Assembly (NCBI GenBank): GCA_025766275.1
Contig: JAFKAC010000005.1
Location: 992,001-1,056,000 of the forward strand
From: Lactarius indigo
Lineage: Eukaryota > Basidiomycota > Agaricomycetes > Russulales > Russulaceae
Length of the DNA stretch: 64,000 nucleotides
Direction of reading: 5' to 3'
The position numbers and the translations under genes are program-made. Each line of letters opens with the position of its first letter. The stretch's first letter is position 1. Below, piece by piece: positions 11,928 through 24,065 of this stretch. The notes beneath the pieces are model-generated. The model was given only the letters and a program-made list of their open reading frames with translations. It was not told where the DNA came from and did no database searches.

Positions 11928-14900
11928 ATGGAAAACATTCGACTGCTCACATCTCCCGAAACAATGTCTTTATCTATCGTTATTCCCCTCGACGGTCTCG
12001 ATGCCAGCAGTGCTACGTCGGAGGAGGACAAAGAAGTCCATTCTGTGCAGCCGTCTCCGCATTCCACAGCATCTGACGTTCCGTGCTTGTCCGGGACATC
12101 GCCCATAACGACATCATCCACCCACCGCGTATCTTCCAGGATGCCTTCCTCTCGTTCTCTAGCCATATTCGAGCGCCCCGCCCCCCTGACGCCGCCCGTC
12201 GTTCACTGGGGACCTCCACCCGACTCTCCAGACTCCTCTTCCTCAACGCTTGTTGAATCCCCGCAAGAAGAGAGAGCAAACGCCAATGCAACTGTCTGCA
12301 GGAAACTTCGCTCTCATTTGCAAACATGTCTCGATGAGAACAAACTCGCAAATCGCACTCTCACCATGGACAACACCGTCTCTTATTGTGCCGCGCTCAA
12401 AGGTTTCCAGGTCAATCCCGGCTTGCAATTGGATGGGTCTTTTCAACAGTTGCTCACGCATGCCACGATGCTCGATTTCGCATTGGAGGAGTCCAGTAAC
12501 GAGGGTCTCACTCACATTTTACAAGGGCTGGACCGGGGTGTCGAAGAGTTTCTCGAGAGTTTGGATATGCTACCTTTCGACATTCGTAACACCCGAAGCC
12601 TCATCTCTAGCACTTCAGATATTTTGGAGGCGAAGTCTGCACTCCTGGGAGTCGCAAGTCGACTGACTCAGCAAGCGGACGACAAGAGTTCGAAACAAAT
12701 CGTGAAGCGCTGTCATCACGAACGTGATATGTTGCTGAGGGCGATCCGCGTGTTTCTTGATATCGTCGATTTCGAGTCGAGGCTGCAGGCTAAAGTGTCA
12801 ATCAAAGGTCCGTCCTCCACTACTTACTCTGCTGCCATGGCAGCTAAATGATAAGGAATTGTCGGCATCAGAGATCAGTATCCCCACACCCTCTCCTAAA
12901 AGGAGGATCAGGTTCAGACGCCCCACGCTTTCTCGCCGGCAGTCCAACGACACGCAGCGCTCAAAACCTCACGACGTGCCACATATCTCTAGTCCGAGCC
13001 AGCCTGAACCTGAGGACAGGGACGAGGAAGAAGACGAGTACAGCTTCTATGCTTCCATGGCCGCCGAAGTCGTTTCGCTGGAGGAGGCGGAGGAGTACTG
13101 GGGTGTCAGAATGCCACCCCCTGTCGGCGATGCCACGGATTTTTTATTCTCTGACGAGAGTGACTACATGCAAGGCGCGAGTTTGGCGACACTGGTATAT
13201 ATCCTTACCGATCCCCAGCCACACACTCCCGCCAATGACCCCGACCTTCTCGACACGTTCTTGCTCTGCTTTCGTTCCTTCTGTGACCCTATTGAGCTCG
13301 CAAAGGCACTCATCTCACGCTACGAGGAACAGCCCAGGGCGCTCAATCGCTCCCAGCGCGAGGCCTGGCCCGCCTATCAAACTTCGATCAAGGCCCGCGT
13401 CCTGCGCCTCATCAGTACTTGGATCGATCAGTACTGGATTCACGAGAGGGATCGCATTGCTGGCCTTCACATCAATGAATTCGCTTCGTTAGTGGACGAA
13501 GAGTTTTTTCCAAACGAAAGAGCGGAGATCATTAGGAAGCTGAATGATCGACGCGAAGAGGCCATAGCCCTGGCTCCCTCTGGCAACTCGACAGAGGGGT
13601 CCCATCCCGACGAAACTTCTGGGAGTTCTAGCCGTGCTGCGTGTCGCCAAAAGCCTATTCAATACAAGAGGAGGCTCCAGGCAAGAACGGAGAAGCTTAT
13701 CCGAAAAGTCTCCCAACCCACACCTACAGACGACGAGCTTCAATGCGCTAAGGCACTGGACGATCTCGTGTGCAACAGCGACAATCCTATTCACATCCTC
13801 GATATGAACTCTCGCGGAGTCTGCCAAGAGTTAGCGCGACAGCTTGCAATTTTCATGTCTGAGGGTTATCTTAGAGTGATCCCTGAGGACCTATGGTACC
13901 GCTTTAGCATGGGTCACGGCTGCGATGACGACACGGCCCGCTCCGCTCAGCAAACATACGAGAACGCATTGGCTTCGTGGGTTACGGGATCCATCTTGGG
14001 CCAAATCGAGGCGGAGACCAGGGCCGCGGTCATGACCTTCTTTATTGCGCTTGCACTGGTACGTTTCCCAAATCTGACGGTACACCTTCTCAAGCTGACG
14101 CCCGTTTCAGAGAAGCCACGAGTACCGCAACTTCAGTGGGATGCGCAGTATATATGCTGGATTGACGCACCCGTCGTTGGTATCACTCTCTGACCTGCGT
14201 TTAGTAAGTCTTTTATCGTTTGGATTGGGGTATTCGAGACTCATGCACGGCGACTAGCCCTTGAGTGCCCCTGCATATTGGGCACTGGACAGATTGGGTG
14301 GGCTCAAAGAAAATATGGATGCTATTGCCCTTGATGGCATGGGAGTCGTTCTATTCCCCCAGCCGGCTGTTCCAGCCATGGGTACGTCAACGCGCATCAT
14401 TCAAATGGACACTATATCAACGTATGTCTCCAGATTGGTATTTCAACGAGTTTAGCAACGCGATCAACGCGAAGCCACTGGTGGTGTCTCCCAACTCGCA
14501 TAGACCCGTTGCGAACTTGGATAGGTGCTACGACGTCGTGCGAATCATTTATGGTAATATATATCCGGTCCACATCTTTCCTGATCCGATCCGAGCTGAC
14601 GGCGCTACCTGTAGAAATGGAACACTGGCACGTCCCTTACAATCACCCACGCGGCGACAACGTCCAGGCTTGGCTCATGGAGAGTTTGGAGGGTGCTATT
14701 GCCCGTGACTCTGAAAAACAGTGTGACTGGATGTTCAAACAGAGGTGCGTTGCCGAGCCCGTGGCCGGGACTAAATCTGAAGCGCTCATGCTCTGGTGCA
14801 GTTTGACCATCGAACAAACCGGTCGCCCAGAATCAACCAAACAGAAATTACCACGACTGTCCAATCCCTTTGGGAAAAAGAACAAGCCCGAGTGGAAAGT

Positions 14901-15012
14901 GGCTACTATATGGGATCTCATCCCAGAACTCGAACCTGACCCCCAACCTTCCTCTGACTCCGTGCTGTTGTCACGTTCTTCAAAGCCTCTACCTCCTTTG
15001 CCATTGGAGTGA
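11928..15012 (+). CDS. Divergent Ras guanine-nucleotide exchange factor (REM + RasGEF)
   Basis: Predicted exchange factor for a Ras-type GTPase at the membrane. ATG 11928 opens a Ser/Pro-rich N-terminus and a helical region (KLRSHLQTCLDENKLANRTL). An intron of 48 nt (gtgtca...ggcag) removes the apparent stop at 12851. A REM (RasGEF_N) domain follows: GASLATLVYILTDPQPHTP and DPDLLDTFLLCFRSF, near 13170-13500. The RasGEF domain begins CQELARQLAIFMSEGYLRVI and continues after an intron with SHEYRNFSGMRSIYAGLTHP. Later exons read YWALDRLGGLKENMDAIALD, PAVPAMG, DWYFNEFSNAIN and SLEGAIARDSEKQCDWMF, ending PLPPLPLE at 15012. Splicing keeps one frame throughout. Unlike the second GEF at 44 kb it lacks an SH3 domain, and the catalytic C-terminal half lacks the usual PxxPFLGxYLTDL motif, so activity is uncertain. 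Confidence 0.82.
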
Positions 15013-15462
15013 ACAAACGTGCCCCTGCCCCTAAAATTACCAACTTCTACATCTCCACGCTCTGCACCTGCACGATCTGCACCACTGACCACTCTCATTC
15101 ACGACTAACTATTGGTGTTTGGCCCTCATGACACTCACACTCACACTCTTTAACATATTAAACACCATTTTCGACTTTCTCCTTGCCGATTGATGATCTG
15201 CCCGTGTATGTAGGTTAAATGTTATGTCCCGACGAGTAGTCTTCTTGCTGTACTGTTAATTTTCGAGCAGAAAGGAATGAAATACAGTCTTCATATTTTC
15301 ATGAACCGTGCCATATCGACTCCAACCGCTGAGGATTCGACAAGAGACAAGAGAGAGACACGAAGTTCGGTCTAAGATGAGTGTCTCACTGCATGGCATA
15401 TGCGTACATAAAAACGGACATAAAGGCTCGCCATTGGTACATGCGCACATGAACTCCCGTCA
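15013..15462. other. Convergent 3' intergenic region
   Basis: About 450 bp between the stop of the Ras-GEF (+) and the stop of RPL17 (-). No coding exon seen; it presumably holds the 3' UTRs and polyadenylation signals of both genes. Confidence 0.6.
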
Positions 15463-16324
15463 TCACGCACGTGCAGCTTCAATGCGCCGCCTTGCGACCT
15501 GTCGTCGGTTAAGGCCAGCAAGTGAAGGAGCTGCGACCTCTTTATCCTTGCTTCGCTCCACCTCCTCCTCAGACACCGCGAGGATAATTTCGACATGGCA
15601 GGGGTGGCCTTGGTAGGGGTTGATGCGACCATGTGCGCGGTACGTGCGGCGGCGGGTTTTCTGTCATCGAGACAAGTAAATCTTAGGGCCAGCTAGAGCC
15701 GAATGGTAAGCATACCGGCGCTTGTTGTACCACAATGTTCTTGATGACCAAGTCCTCCAGGTCTAGGTTCTTCGCATCGGCATTTGACTCGGCATTTTTT
15801 AAGAGGCGGGTAATGAATAGGACAGATTTCTCAGGCCAACGACCTTTGGTGCAGTGATATAGTTAAGTAAACCGTGATGGAACGCTCGGAGAGTAATACA
15901 TACCTTGTGTTGCTTTGAATTGTTTCGCTTGGCTGGCACGACCAACGCCACCGTTGAACCTCCGGAAGGGAATGACCTGTTTATGATCTTTGACGTTACT
16001 GAGATATGCATACGCCTTAGTGAGTTTCAGTCCTATGAGTATTGGTAAGTATCCATCGGGACATGAAGGCCACAACAAACGTAACTCACCCGTCAGCGCG
16101 GCACCGACCTCCCGCATGTTTTTAAAGTGGGTACGCAGGTACTCCCCCCGTGCGCGAGAGGCTAGATAATGGTAATATTTCATTCAAGATGCCTGCATAA
16201 GGGATAATGTGACCTAGACGCACTCTTTTCAGGGTCTGGGGCAAGAGAGGCAGCGGCGTAGCGAACTGAAATACACGAGTCAGCATCCGAGAGAATCCGG
16301 CATGAAGAAGGAGTACTGGCCCAT
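15463..16324 (-). CDS. RPL17: 60S ribosomal protein L17 (uL22)
   Basis: Large-subunit ribosomal protein uL22, which lines the nascent-peptide exit tunnel. Minus-strand exons read [109 protein letters not shown], and [16 protein letters not shown], ending [14 protein letters not shown] with TGA at 15463-15465. This is the complete family core at the usual length, with at least five introns. The first exon is probably just ATGG at 16321-16324, giving M-V-R-Y after splicing, but the donor then reads GC (gccagt) rather than GT. Confidence 0.92.
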
Positions 16325-16605
16325 GTTGTGTTAACGTCCGGAATTGTTGTCGTCAGTCGACGTCGGTGTGTTTGCCCTTGGTGGCTTGAACTTTAATCCA
16401 GTGATGTTACAGTTTCATCGGCCTTTGCCTATTGGGATAAGATAAGATAAGAGGTGATTACCTCGTCCCGGAAGTGACTGCACGGCGTACCCGCTATTAT
16501 TATCTCCATTAGCGCCGCCTCTCGCTCTTCAACTCCGTCACGGTCTCCCCTCAAACACTTCGGACCCTCGTCTTTCATTGTGGCATCTAGGTTCTCGTAC
16601 TCTAG

Positions 16606-19600
16606 ATGACCACAGATTGGTCTTACGAGGCCTTTCAGGACGCAGGGGGCCATGCTCACCTCAACCGTGACCTCAACCCTAACAGCGGCAACTCTACCTC
16701 GAATGAGCTCGACAACGTCTTTGACTTTACTCAGTTGCAAGGGAAGGACGCCGGGCAGCAGGTGTGCTAGTGCGACAACTGAAATGACTCAAAAATGAGA
16801 CTGATGAACACTATGTTAGTTCGCCATCCTCAACCATATGATGGGCAAAGCTGTCAGCATTAAAGAAGGAGCAGAGGCGATGTTACACGGGAATTCCGCT
16901 CTACTCACGGTATTACCATTCCGACCTGGTTCGTTAAATGCTGACAGTTCAGCATTCAGGAAGCATTACGGAACCAAGTCCAGTCTGAGCTCAACACGGC
17001 CGAAGGAAGGATAGAGACGATTTCTCATCGGTTAGAGCAGCGTGTGTCCGAATTTATCACGTTTGATCTAGCTTGATTTGACTCAAATTCACGGAAGACC
17101 GGCGAGCGGCGGATGACAGAGGTGAATCTACATGTTATCGGGTCGCCTAAGTCATCTAAAATCCTTGATCGTTTCGAAGATGATTTCCGTACCATCCTCC
17201 AGCAGGCTTGGGGACACGTCAGGACGTTGCTGTCTCTTTCCCGGGCTGCCACCTCTCCGTCTGCCTCGCCGGACGCCTCGACTCCACCCCAAACTATCTC
17301 CCTTCATGATCCTGAGACGAATCGAACACGAATCGATGCCATGACCAAGCTCATAGGGTTGCTGCAGCGAAATCTGCGAGTTCAATACGAGTTGGACATC
17401 GTGCAGGTTGTTCGTGCGTAAGTCAAACCCGTATTGGCCCCGTAGCAGGCCTAACAATACCCCAGTGTTATCCCAGCCCTCTCGAAGCACTCCACCCAGT
17501 TAAGCAGAGCGACTGCCTACCGTCTCCTCCGCCACATGCTCGTGGACACAGAGTCGGTCAAGCGCCTTCATGAGCAACCCCTAGACTGGTTTATTGTCAG
17601 GTGCGCCCCTCGATCACACGAAAATACCTTTACCCATTCGCTCCCAGATCTCTCGCTCTAGATAACAAGCACACAGTGGAAAAGGAACAAGCCATCAAAC
17701 TCATACGCACGATTGTCACCATAGGGTCTCAGCGAAAAGACTCGAGCCACGCCTCCAGTACTGGCACAGTGCCATTATCAGAACGCGTCGTGCGCGCATT
17801 TATAGCCGTTGCGGAGCAGCCAGACGATCCTTTCCGATCCGCTGCTATCCAGACACTGGCCGAAATTAGTGAGCAGTGGTCTCTAGACCAATTCCGGAGG
17901 CTAATATAGAATTAGTGCTCATTGATGTACAGTGTATTTCCAAGGCCGGTGGTATGCGAGTGTTACTTCAGACACTCTCCGAGGGTCCTCCTGCGCTTGC
18001 TGCTCTTCTCAATCCCGCTTTCCTCTACATTATCGACTCGCCATCGACTCGAAAATACCTTCGCTCTGGACAGGACCTGGAGGTACGCCCTATTTGATTG
18101 CTTCTGAGGTCCAAAGTACAAACATTGTCACTAGATTGCATTGTCTGGAGTCACAGATGCATATATTAAAGACTCCGAGCACCAGCAACGGCTCAAGGAC
18201 ATTTGCCGATCCATTGTATGCATGTTGCGGACTTGGAGTGGTATGTGTGTCCATCCGGCAGATTTGTTTCTACCATAACCGCCCACACAGGTCTCATGTA
18301 TTTTTGTATGGGTGACATGCGCGCAATCAGGTCACTCATCGATACTCTTCGGATACCGTCTCTCGAACCTAGGGTAAATTTTTTTTTGTTACCATGAGTT
18401 CTCAACACAATCTTTTTAGGAAATCGTCTTAGACATGTTTTTTGATCTTCTGAACATCAAGACGCCCGCTTGGTACAATGCTTTCATCAGTGGCAGGCGC
18501 CTAACTGGTATGCTATAGTCACACAAGAATGCGATAAAATATATTCTAATAGACGATATTAACAGTTTATCGAAAGTCTCGCCAAGTTTCACAGCCGAAT
18601 GGCAGCGACACAGCAATCCAACAACGACAGCCCGAGCCTCTCAGATTAACTGATCAATATGTGGCCTTACTCCTATTGATTTTCACCAAGGCGGGATTGT
18701 TGGAGGTTGGTAACTGATAAAACCGATTCCAGGTACTCACTCACGCTTTCACAGGCTTTGACTAGCATGTTTCAAGAGACAACGACAGGCTCTAATTTGT
18801 CGAGGAAGGGGACCCTGCTCATGGCAGAGGTCTTGCAGCTCGCGAATAAGGTCCTTCCACTTTCTTTGGCTGCAAAGATCCAGGTTTGCACCTACAATTC
18901 GAACTGTTGACAACTACTTACCCGCAAATGTAAAAACAAGCTCGTCCCGGATGTCTTCAAGCTTGCGTCGGACTACAAACAAGGAGAACACAGGATCATT
19001 GGTACATCCGCGCTATCTTCGATTGACAGCTTCAATCGCAACAGAACGCGGTTAGAAACCGCTGTTGCTGCTGCGGGTAACCGACCTAGGTTGGTTCATT
19101 GCTAGTACCCTCATATAGGGCACGGCTGATTGATGGCAGAGCAAACTCTGTTGATGACGCCATTCGTCGTGGTCAACGCCAGGTGGAACAGGTCCGAATC
19201 AAGATGGGCCTTCAAATGGATGATAAAACGTTTCAGGCGGCACTGCTCGAGACACAGGTATTTTCTCGCTTGAAAGCGGATTTTCTCAGGTGCTTAGCGT
19301 CGGCGATAGGTTACGCTAACGAAGGATCACACCAAGTGGAACTTTGAGACTCTACAAGAGCTCGTCGAAGGACCTTTGCTCAATCCGAAGCGAATGGAAG
19401 AGGCCATCAAGCTTTCACGGTTTCTAAGAAGGCTCATGACTTTCTTTCACCCATTCACCCATCGCTTCTCTGATATTGAGCGAAACAAAGTAAGCACCTA
19501 GGAGATTGCACACGTCATTTGTCTTGTCTAGACCATCCATGGCAGGCAAACATGCGCTGGGTGAAGCTGGGATGTACATTGCTGACGACGCTACTGGCGA

Positions 19601-21866
19601 GCTCAGACGGGCAGCGTTTTTTATCCTCGGAGGACGATCTATTAAAGCAGCTCACAAAGAGCTTTGCCCAGCTAGACCCTGTAAGGCCTTTGTTTTCATA
19701 GGAGGCACATCCCACTTGACTCACTGGTCAGCAGTTCAATGGCGCCCCGGAGTCCGACCCAATTTTCTCAAAGAAGCGGGTTTCTGAAACGCTGACCTAC
19801 GGCTACCTTGAGATGCTAGGCACGCTCAGCAAACACAAAGAAGGCATCGAGTACGCATTCGTTTGCCGTCTGTGGCTTCGAATTTTTACGGGCTAGCCCA
19901 GGTTGATGGAAAAAGCAAAGCTATTCACCGCCTTCTATCATTTAAGCGAGCTACGTAGCCGAGAAGATCTTATCAAAGGCATCATCGAAAATATTGACTA
20001 CTCTATGTTCGCGTTTCCTCATTCCTGGAAGCAATTTACTAATGGAGACATAGTGATGGCCACCCGCGAATCGTTCTATCCAAGGCACTTACATCCAGTT
20101 ACAAGGTACTGACATCCGTTTCCAGTCTTGTCATTGTTCACGTCCCCTGTGTCCAGCACATACGCCTTTACGCCACGAAACACCTTAGCGAGATGATCCT
20201 GCACAGTCCAACCGCGAACACGTGGACACTCCGACTATTGCTTACACAACTCTATGATCCGGCGATGGAAGTGTGCCAACTGGCGACCCAGTTCTTGGAA
20301 GAGGTTTGCGAGTCGGTGGATATTCTACGACTTGTGGTTGCAATGCAGCCGACTTTAGACCATCTTGGCGGCGTTGGACACGGGCTGCTCCTAAAGTGAG
20401 ATCATTTGACTTATCCTCTCGTGCTTTTCTCTGAGCCTTGCTTACAAGGTTCATGTCAACTCCCGTTGGGTTTCGGTATCTGTCTGACTCTGGCTATATC
20501 GATCGTGAGATGGATATCTGGTTTCACGTAAGCTTGAAATACACTGAAGATCACTTGTACTTACCGCTCTCTCCATGAAGGAGCGCAACATTCACTATGT
20601 TGTCGAAATTGAGGTCTGGTTGGCGAAGACAATGGAGTTCATCCCTGCTGACGACGAAGACGACATACAGTGGGTAACTCGAGCCATAGGTACTTAACTT
20701 CTCACAACTTGTTTTAGGTCGTTTGACGGTGTGGTCCCACCCCATTTTTACGGGGAGATGGCGAAGACAGAGCTTGGATGTCAAGTTCTCCATGATAAGG
20801 GCCATTTTCCTGAGTTCGCTCTCTTCGTCCGCCAGCACGGGCACGAGAAGGAAGACCCGGAACTCATCCTCAAGCTAAAGAGTATTCTATGGACAGTGGT
20901 ACGCCTTTTTCACCACGTAACTCTTCTTCACAATGAGCTCGTGTAGGGCAACGTCGGTTCTTCCACCGGTGGACTTCCGTTCTTGGAAGAGGAAGACATC
21001 ATCCCTGTGATTCTCGAAATCGCGGAGCAATCTTTAGTGCTATCTGTACGAGGGTAGGTAGGGTCGGTGGGGAAAGCTCGAATTCGGCTCACCACGCCTT
21101 CCAGAACGTGCTTCTTTGTATTAGGCCTAATATCGGCAACGCCCCAAGGAGCAGAAATACTGAGTGACTATGGCTGGGAGGCCACACTGTCACCACTTGG
21201 GTTTCCAACTGGCCTGTGTGTGCCATTAGATCTGGATAAATTCTTATCAGTAAGAACTCAACATTATAACTCTTAACTCTCCTCTTACCTTTCCAGGTAC
21301 CACCGTGGGATTCCACTCCACCCAGTGGCGATAGTGACTCGCGTCTCGTTCCTCCAGAATCGCAGGCAGAGATTGAGGTAACCACTGCTATCTCGAATCT
21401 CTCTAATACTGTCATCGCCAACACGGCGTCCCGTTCCCTGGCCAAGTCCGTATGCTACTCTGTTTTGTGAGCAGTCCTTCCTGACCCACCTTGCAGGCTA
21501 AAGTCTCGACCCGAGTACCAAAAGGTCTTCTCCTCTGTGCCCGTATTTTACCGTGCGCTGCACACGATCTCGACGTCTCGCTATCGCCAACCCGTGCGGC
21601 GATACGTGTTTGATCTCTTTGACATTGACCTAGACGAGGATGTGCTGCGCCAACTCGGGGAGTCAGCGAAAACACTCGTCCTTTCGGCTTCGGAGTCGAC
21701 ACCATCGCAACCGAATGGCCGCGTGGTGAGCGTGCTTTTCGCCGCCCCGCGAGCGCATGGTTCGGAGAGTGACGAAGAGGAAGAGCCCCCGCCAGTACCA
21801 CAGCACTGCCCACCAGTGATCAGCTTGCGACCAAAGAGCACAATTGTAGGTTTCAGGGACGATTGA
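16606..21866 (+). CDS. AVO3: TORC2 subunit Rictor/AVO3 (Ste16 type)
   Basis: Scaffold subunit of target-of-rapamycin complex 2, which controls AGC kinases, actin polarity and sphingolipid balance. About 20 exons. The proposed start at 16606 (MTTDWSYEAFQDAGGHAH) leads to an N-terminal HR1-like helical segment (NHMMGKAVSIKEGAEAMLHG, then QEALRNQVQSELNTAEGRIE). The Rictor N-terminal domain includes LSRATAYRLLRHMLVDTESV, LDWFIV and SLALDNKHTVEKEQAIKLIR. Middle domain: GGMRVLLQTLSEGPPALAAL, PAWYNAFISGRR. Then NPKRMEEAIKLSRFLRRLMT, GYLEMLGTLSKHKEGIE, and KHLSEMILHSPTANTWTLRL. Conserved V region: GTCFFVLGLISATPQGAEIL. C-terminal phospho-region: SRPEYQKVFSSVPVFYRALH; ends VGFRDD at 21866. One exon join near 17870-17950 could not be kept in frame. 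It is convergent with SEN54, 288 bp apart. Confidence 0.9.
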
Positions 21867-22154
21867 GCCTTTAACGCAGAAAATTTACACCCCCGTGCGC
21901 GTTTTGTCATCTTATTAACCATTATGTTCTATACCTGTCTCCTCGGCCTAGTCCACTCCCATTGCTGGTCATCACATCATCATTACTTGCATCGCCTACA
22001 TCTCTCTCTTCGCAGTTCCTATGTTGTACTTTTGCCTCATCATCATTAAGGACTTGGTAACGAGCCACACTATGCCTAGCTACATGTGGTGTATGTGAAA
22101 CTCTTGACAGAGGGATAGCGTAGCGATGCGTTAGAATTTCTACGCGCATCACGA

Positions 22155-23813
22155 TCAAGCCATAGGCCATTCCTCAAATGCACCCTCACCAAACCTGAAG
22201 AAACTTACGATGCCTGCGTCCACAGCTGCGACGATGACAATTTTTTTACCCTGACGAAGTGTCATGAATGGGTTAGGCTTAACTGGCGTAGGCTCTAGCG
22301 GCGACTTTGTAGAGCGGAACAGAATGTACGACAGCGACTTGGCCAGGAAGGATGAATGGGGTCCCATGACAGTTCCCGTGGGCGAAGACTTGGACACGGG
22401 GGTGTTTGTCGCGGGCGGCGCTTTACGGCTGCGAGGAACGGGCGGCGGAATGGTGGGCAGGCCCTCATACATGTGCGTAAGCTCTGCGAGCGTGGGCATT
22501 GGTGTCGTACGTGCACTGGTAAGAAAACAGAGACGTTACTCGAGAGAGTGTGTGTATTAGGGAAAAGAAGGGCTCACTTGACAACCACGATCGAAAAGTC
22601 CGGTTGGGGAGGCGCCGTCTTGCGGTAAGACGTATTTGGCTTGTAAAGGTGATAAAATATCTCATAAGTGGAGGGCGGGTCGCTAGATAGAGCGTGAGAT
22701 AGGAGAGGGACGGCGTGTCCTGAAGAGAGAAATCGGAGGGTCTTGAATATTGACGCTAGCAAAGGTATTTAGCTTCCGATTCTCAGTTATCTGAGAATAC
22801 ATATATATACTCACGGTAATCCATGTTATGGCGAAGCCATCGCCGGTGCACAAGGGGACGCCACCAAGTCTTCGAGGGCTGAACGAACCAGCTCCACAAC
22901 CTACGTATTGGTGAACAAAGAGCGGCGAGCACCCGGCGAAAGATCGAAGCCGTGGTGGGGTGTTGTGAAACCGCTTGCGCTGTAGGGGTGGGATAGGCGG
23001 GGGAAGGAGGCCTCGCTCGAGCTACTATGTAACCCAGCCGCCGGAGGTAAGAGAACGTCTTGCAGAAGGTGTACTTTTGAATATCGAAAAAGGAATGACG
23101 AGAGGCATACACTTTACGTGGTATCGGTCCAGAGTCAAATCTTGCGTCCCGATCATCTCCGCGTGCGCCTGTTGCACGCTCATAGGTGCGCCCTGGGACG
23201 CAGAGTCCCAACCCTCATCCTCATCGGGGCCATCGTGTGACGCTTTCCAGCAGAAAAGGGCTCCCTTCTCTACAAGATATAGCGCTTCCTCCGGCAAAAG
23301 CTCCAGCCGTTTTTGGGTCTTCGTGGAGACTTTGGACGGGCGCTGTACCGAGTGACCCATCGAGGTGAAATGAACACCTCGAGCGACCGTCACATGAGCG
23401 CGCGCAAGATCCGGATACCATACTGCGTAGCTGACAGACTTGCTGTGCACAAAAAGCGGGTAAAAGCACCATGAGATAAAAATGTGGTCACAGACCGCAC
23501 CTTGAAATTGCGCGGGTGGATCTTAGTGCGTCAAACATTGCCAACCGAGCTCTCTCTAGGTTATGGCGTTGAAGACCTGAGCCGCTTGGTTCGAAATCCT
23601 TTTCACCGCGCTTTGGGATCACCGGGCGTGCGGCGTTGTTCCCGAGGCTATGGCAGATAAATAAACCTATTTTCAGCGATGTGTCGTAATGAGGACATAC
23701 GGAAGTTTTGTCCAATCGAGCCCACCGTCTTCGTCTCCAGAGGAGTCTTGCTCGTGTTCCTCATCTCCTGGGTTGATGAAAGAGGTGTTTGGTTGTTCTA
23801 AGGTGTCGTCCAT
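22155..23813 (-). CDS. SEN54: tRNA-splicing endonuclease subunit Sen54
   Basis: Structural subunit of the Sen2-Sen34-Sen15-Sen54 endonuclease that removes introns from pre-tRNA. Start ATG 23813 (MDDTLEQPNTSFINPGDEEH). Exons: PVIPKRGEKDFEPSGSGLQR, ARLAMFDALRSTR, SKSVSYAVWYPDLARAHVTV, ARGVHFTSMGHS, KRLELLPEEALYLVEKGALF, GAPMSVQQAHAEMIGTQDLT, then after an intron YLRRLGYIVARARPPSP, the linker HPTTASIFRRVLAALCSP, PPSTYEIFYHLYKPNTSYRK, and the last exon from 22499 ending AGIVSFFRFGEGAFEEWPMA with TGA at 22155-22157. N- and C-terminal Sen54 folds are both present and the splices stay in frame. It shares a 250-bp divergent promoter region with the gene at 24066. Confidence 0.92.
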
Positions 23814-24065
23814 GTCTTTCGCGATTCACACCGATGGCGAGCAAGAGCAACCGTGACGGATGTCTGTGAGCGGAGTAGCGGTCCGGGGAGATGCCGCCCT
23901 CCGCTACTCCTCCGCTGCTTCGCTTCCCAGACACGGATTCATGTGGGCCAAACGTCGGGTCCACAACACTCGAACCGATTGATCATGAATGAATGATACA
24001 CGTCCTTTTAATGCCTCGGGTTTGATATCGACGGTCTACCAGCTTTGCACCAGCTCGTCGTCTCT

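Noticed and set aside
12830..12851. Apparent stop codon in the first Ras-GEF
   Set aside because: A 48-nt GT...AG intron ending ggcag removes it and joins RLQAK to LNDKELSAS in frame.
16429..16740. Minus-strand ORF of 103 codons
   Set aside because: Antisense to the first proposed exon of AVO3, which reads well on the plus strand and splices onward in frame.
23580..23600. ggttcgaaatcc, B-box-like
   Set aside because: It codes for part of KRGEKDFEPSG in SEN54 and has no tRNA-like context.
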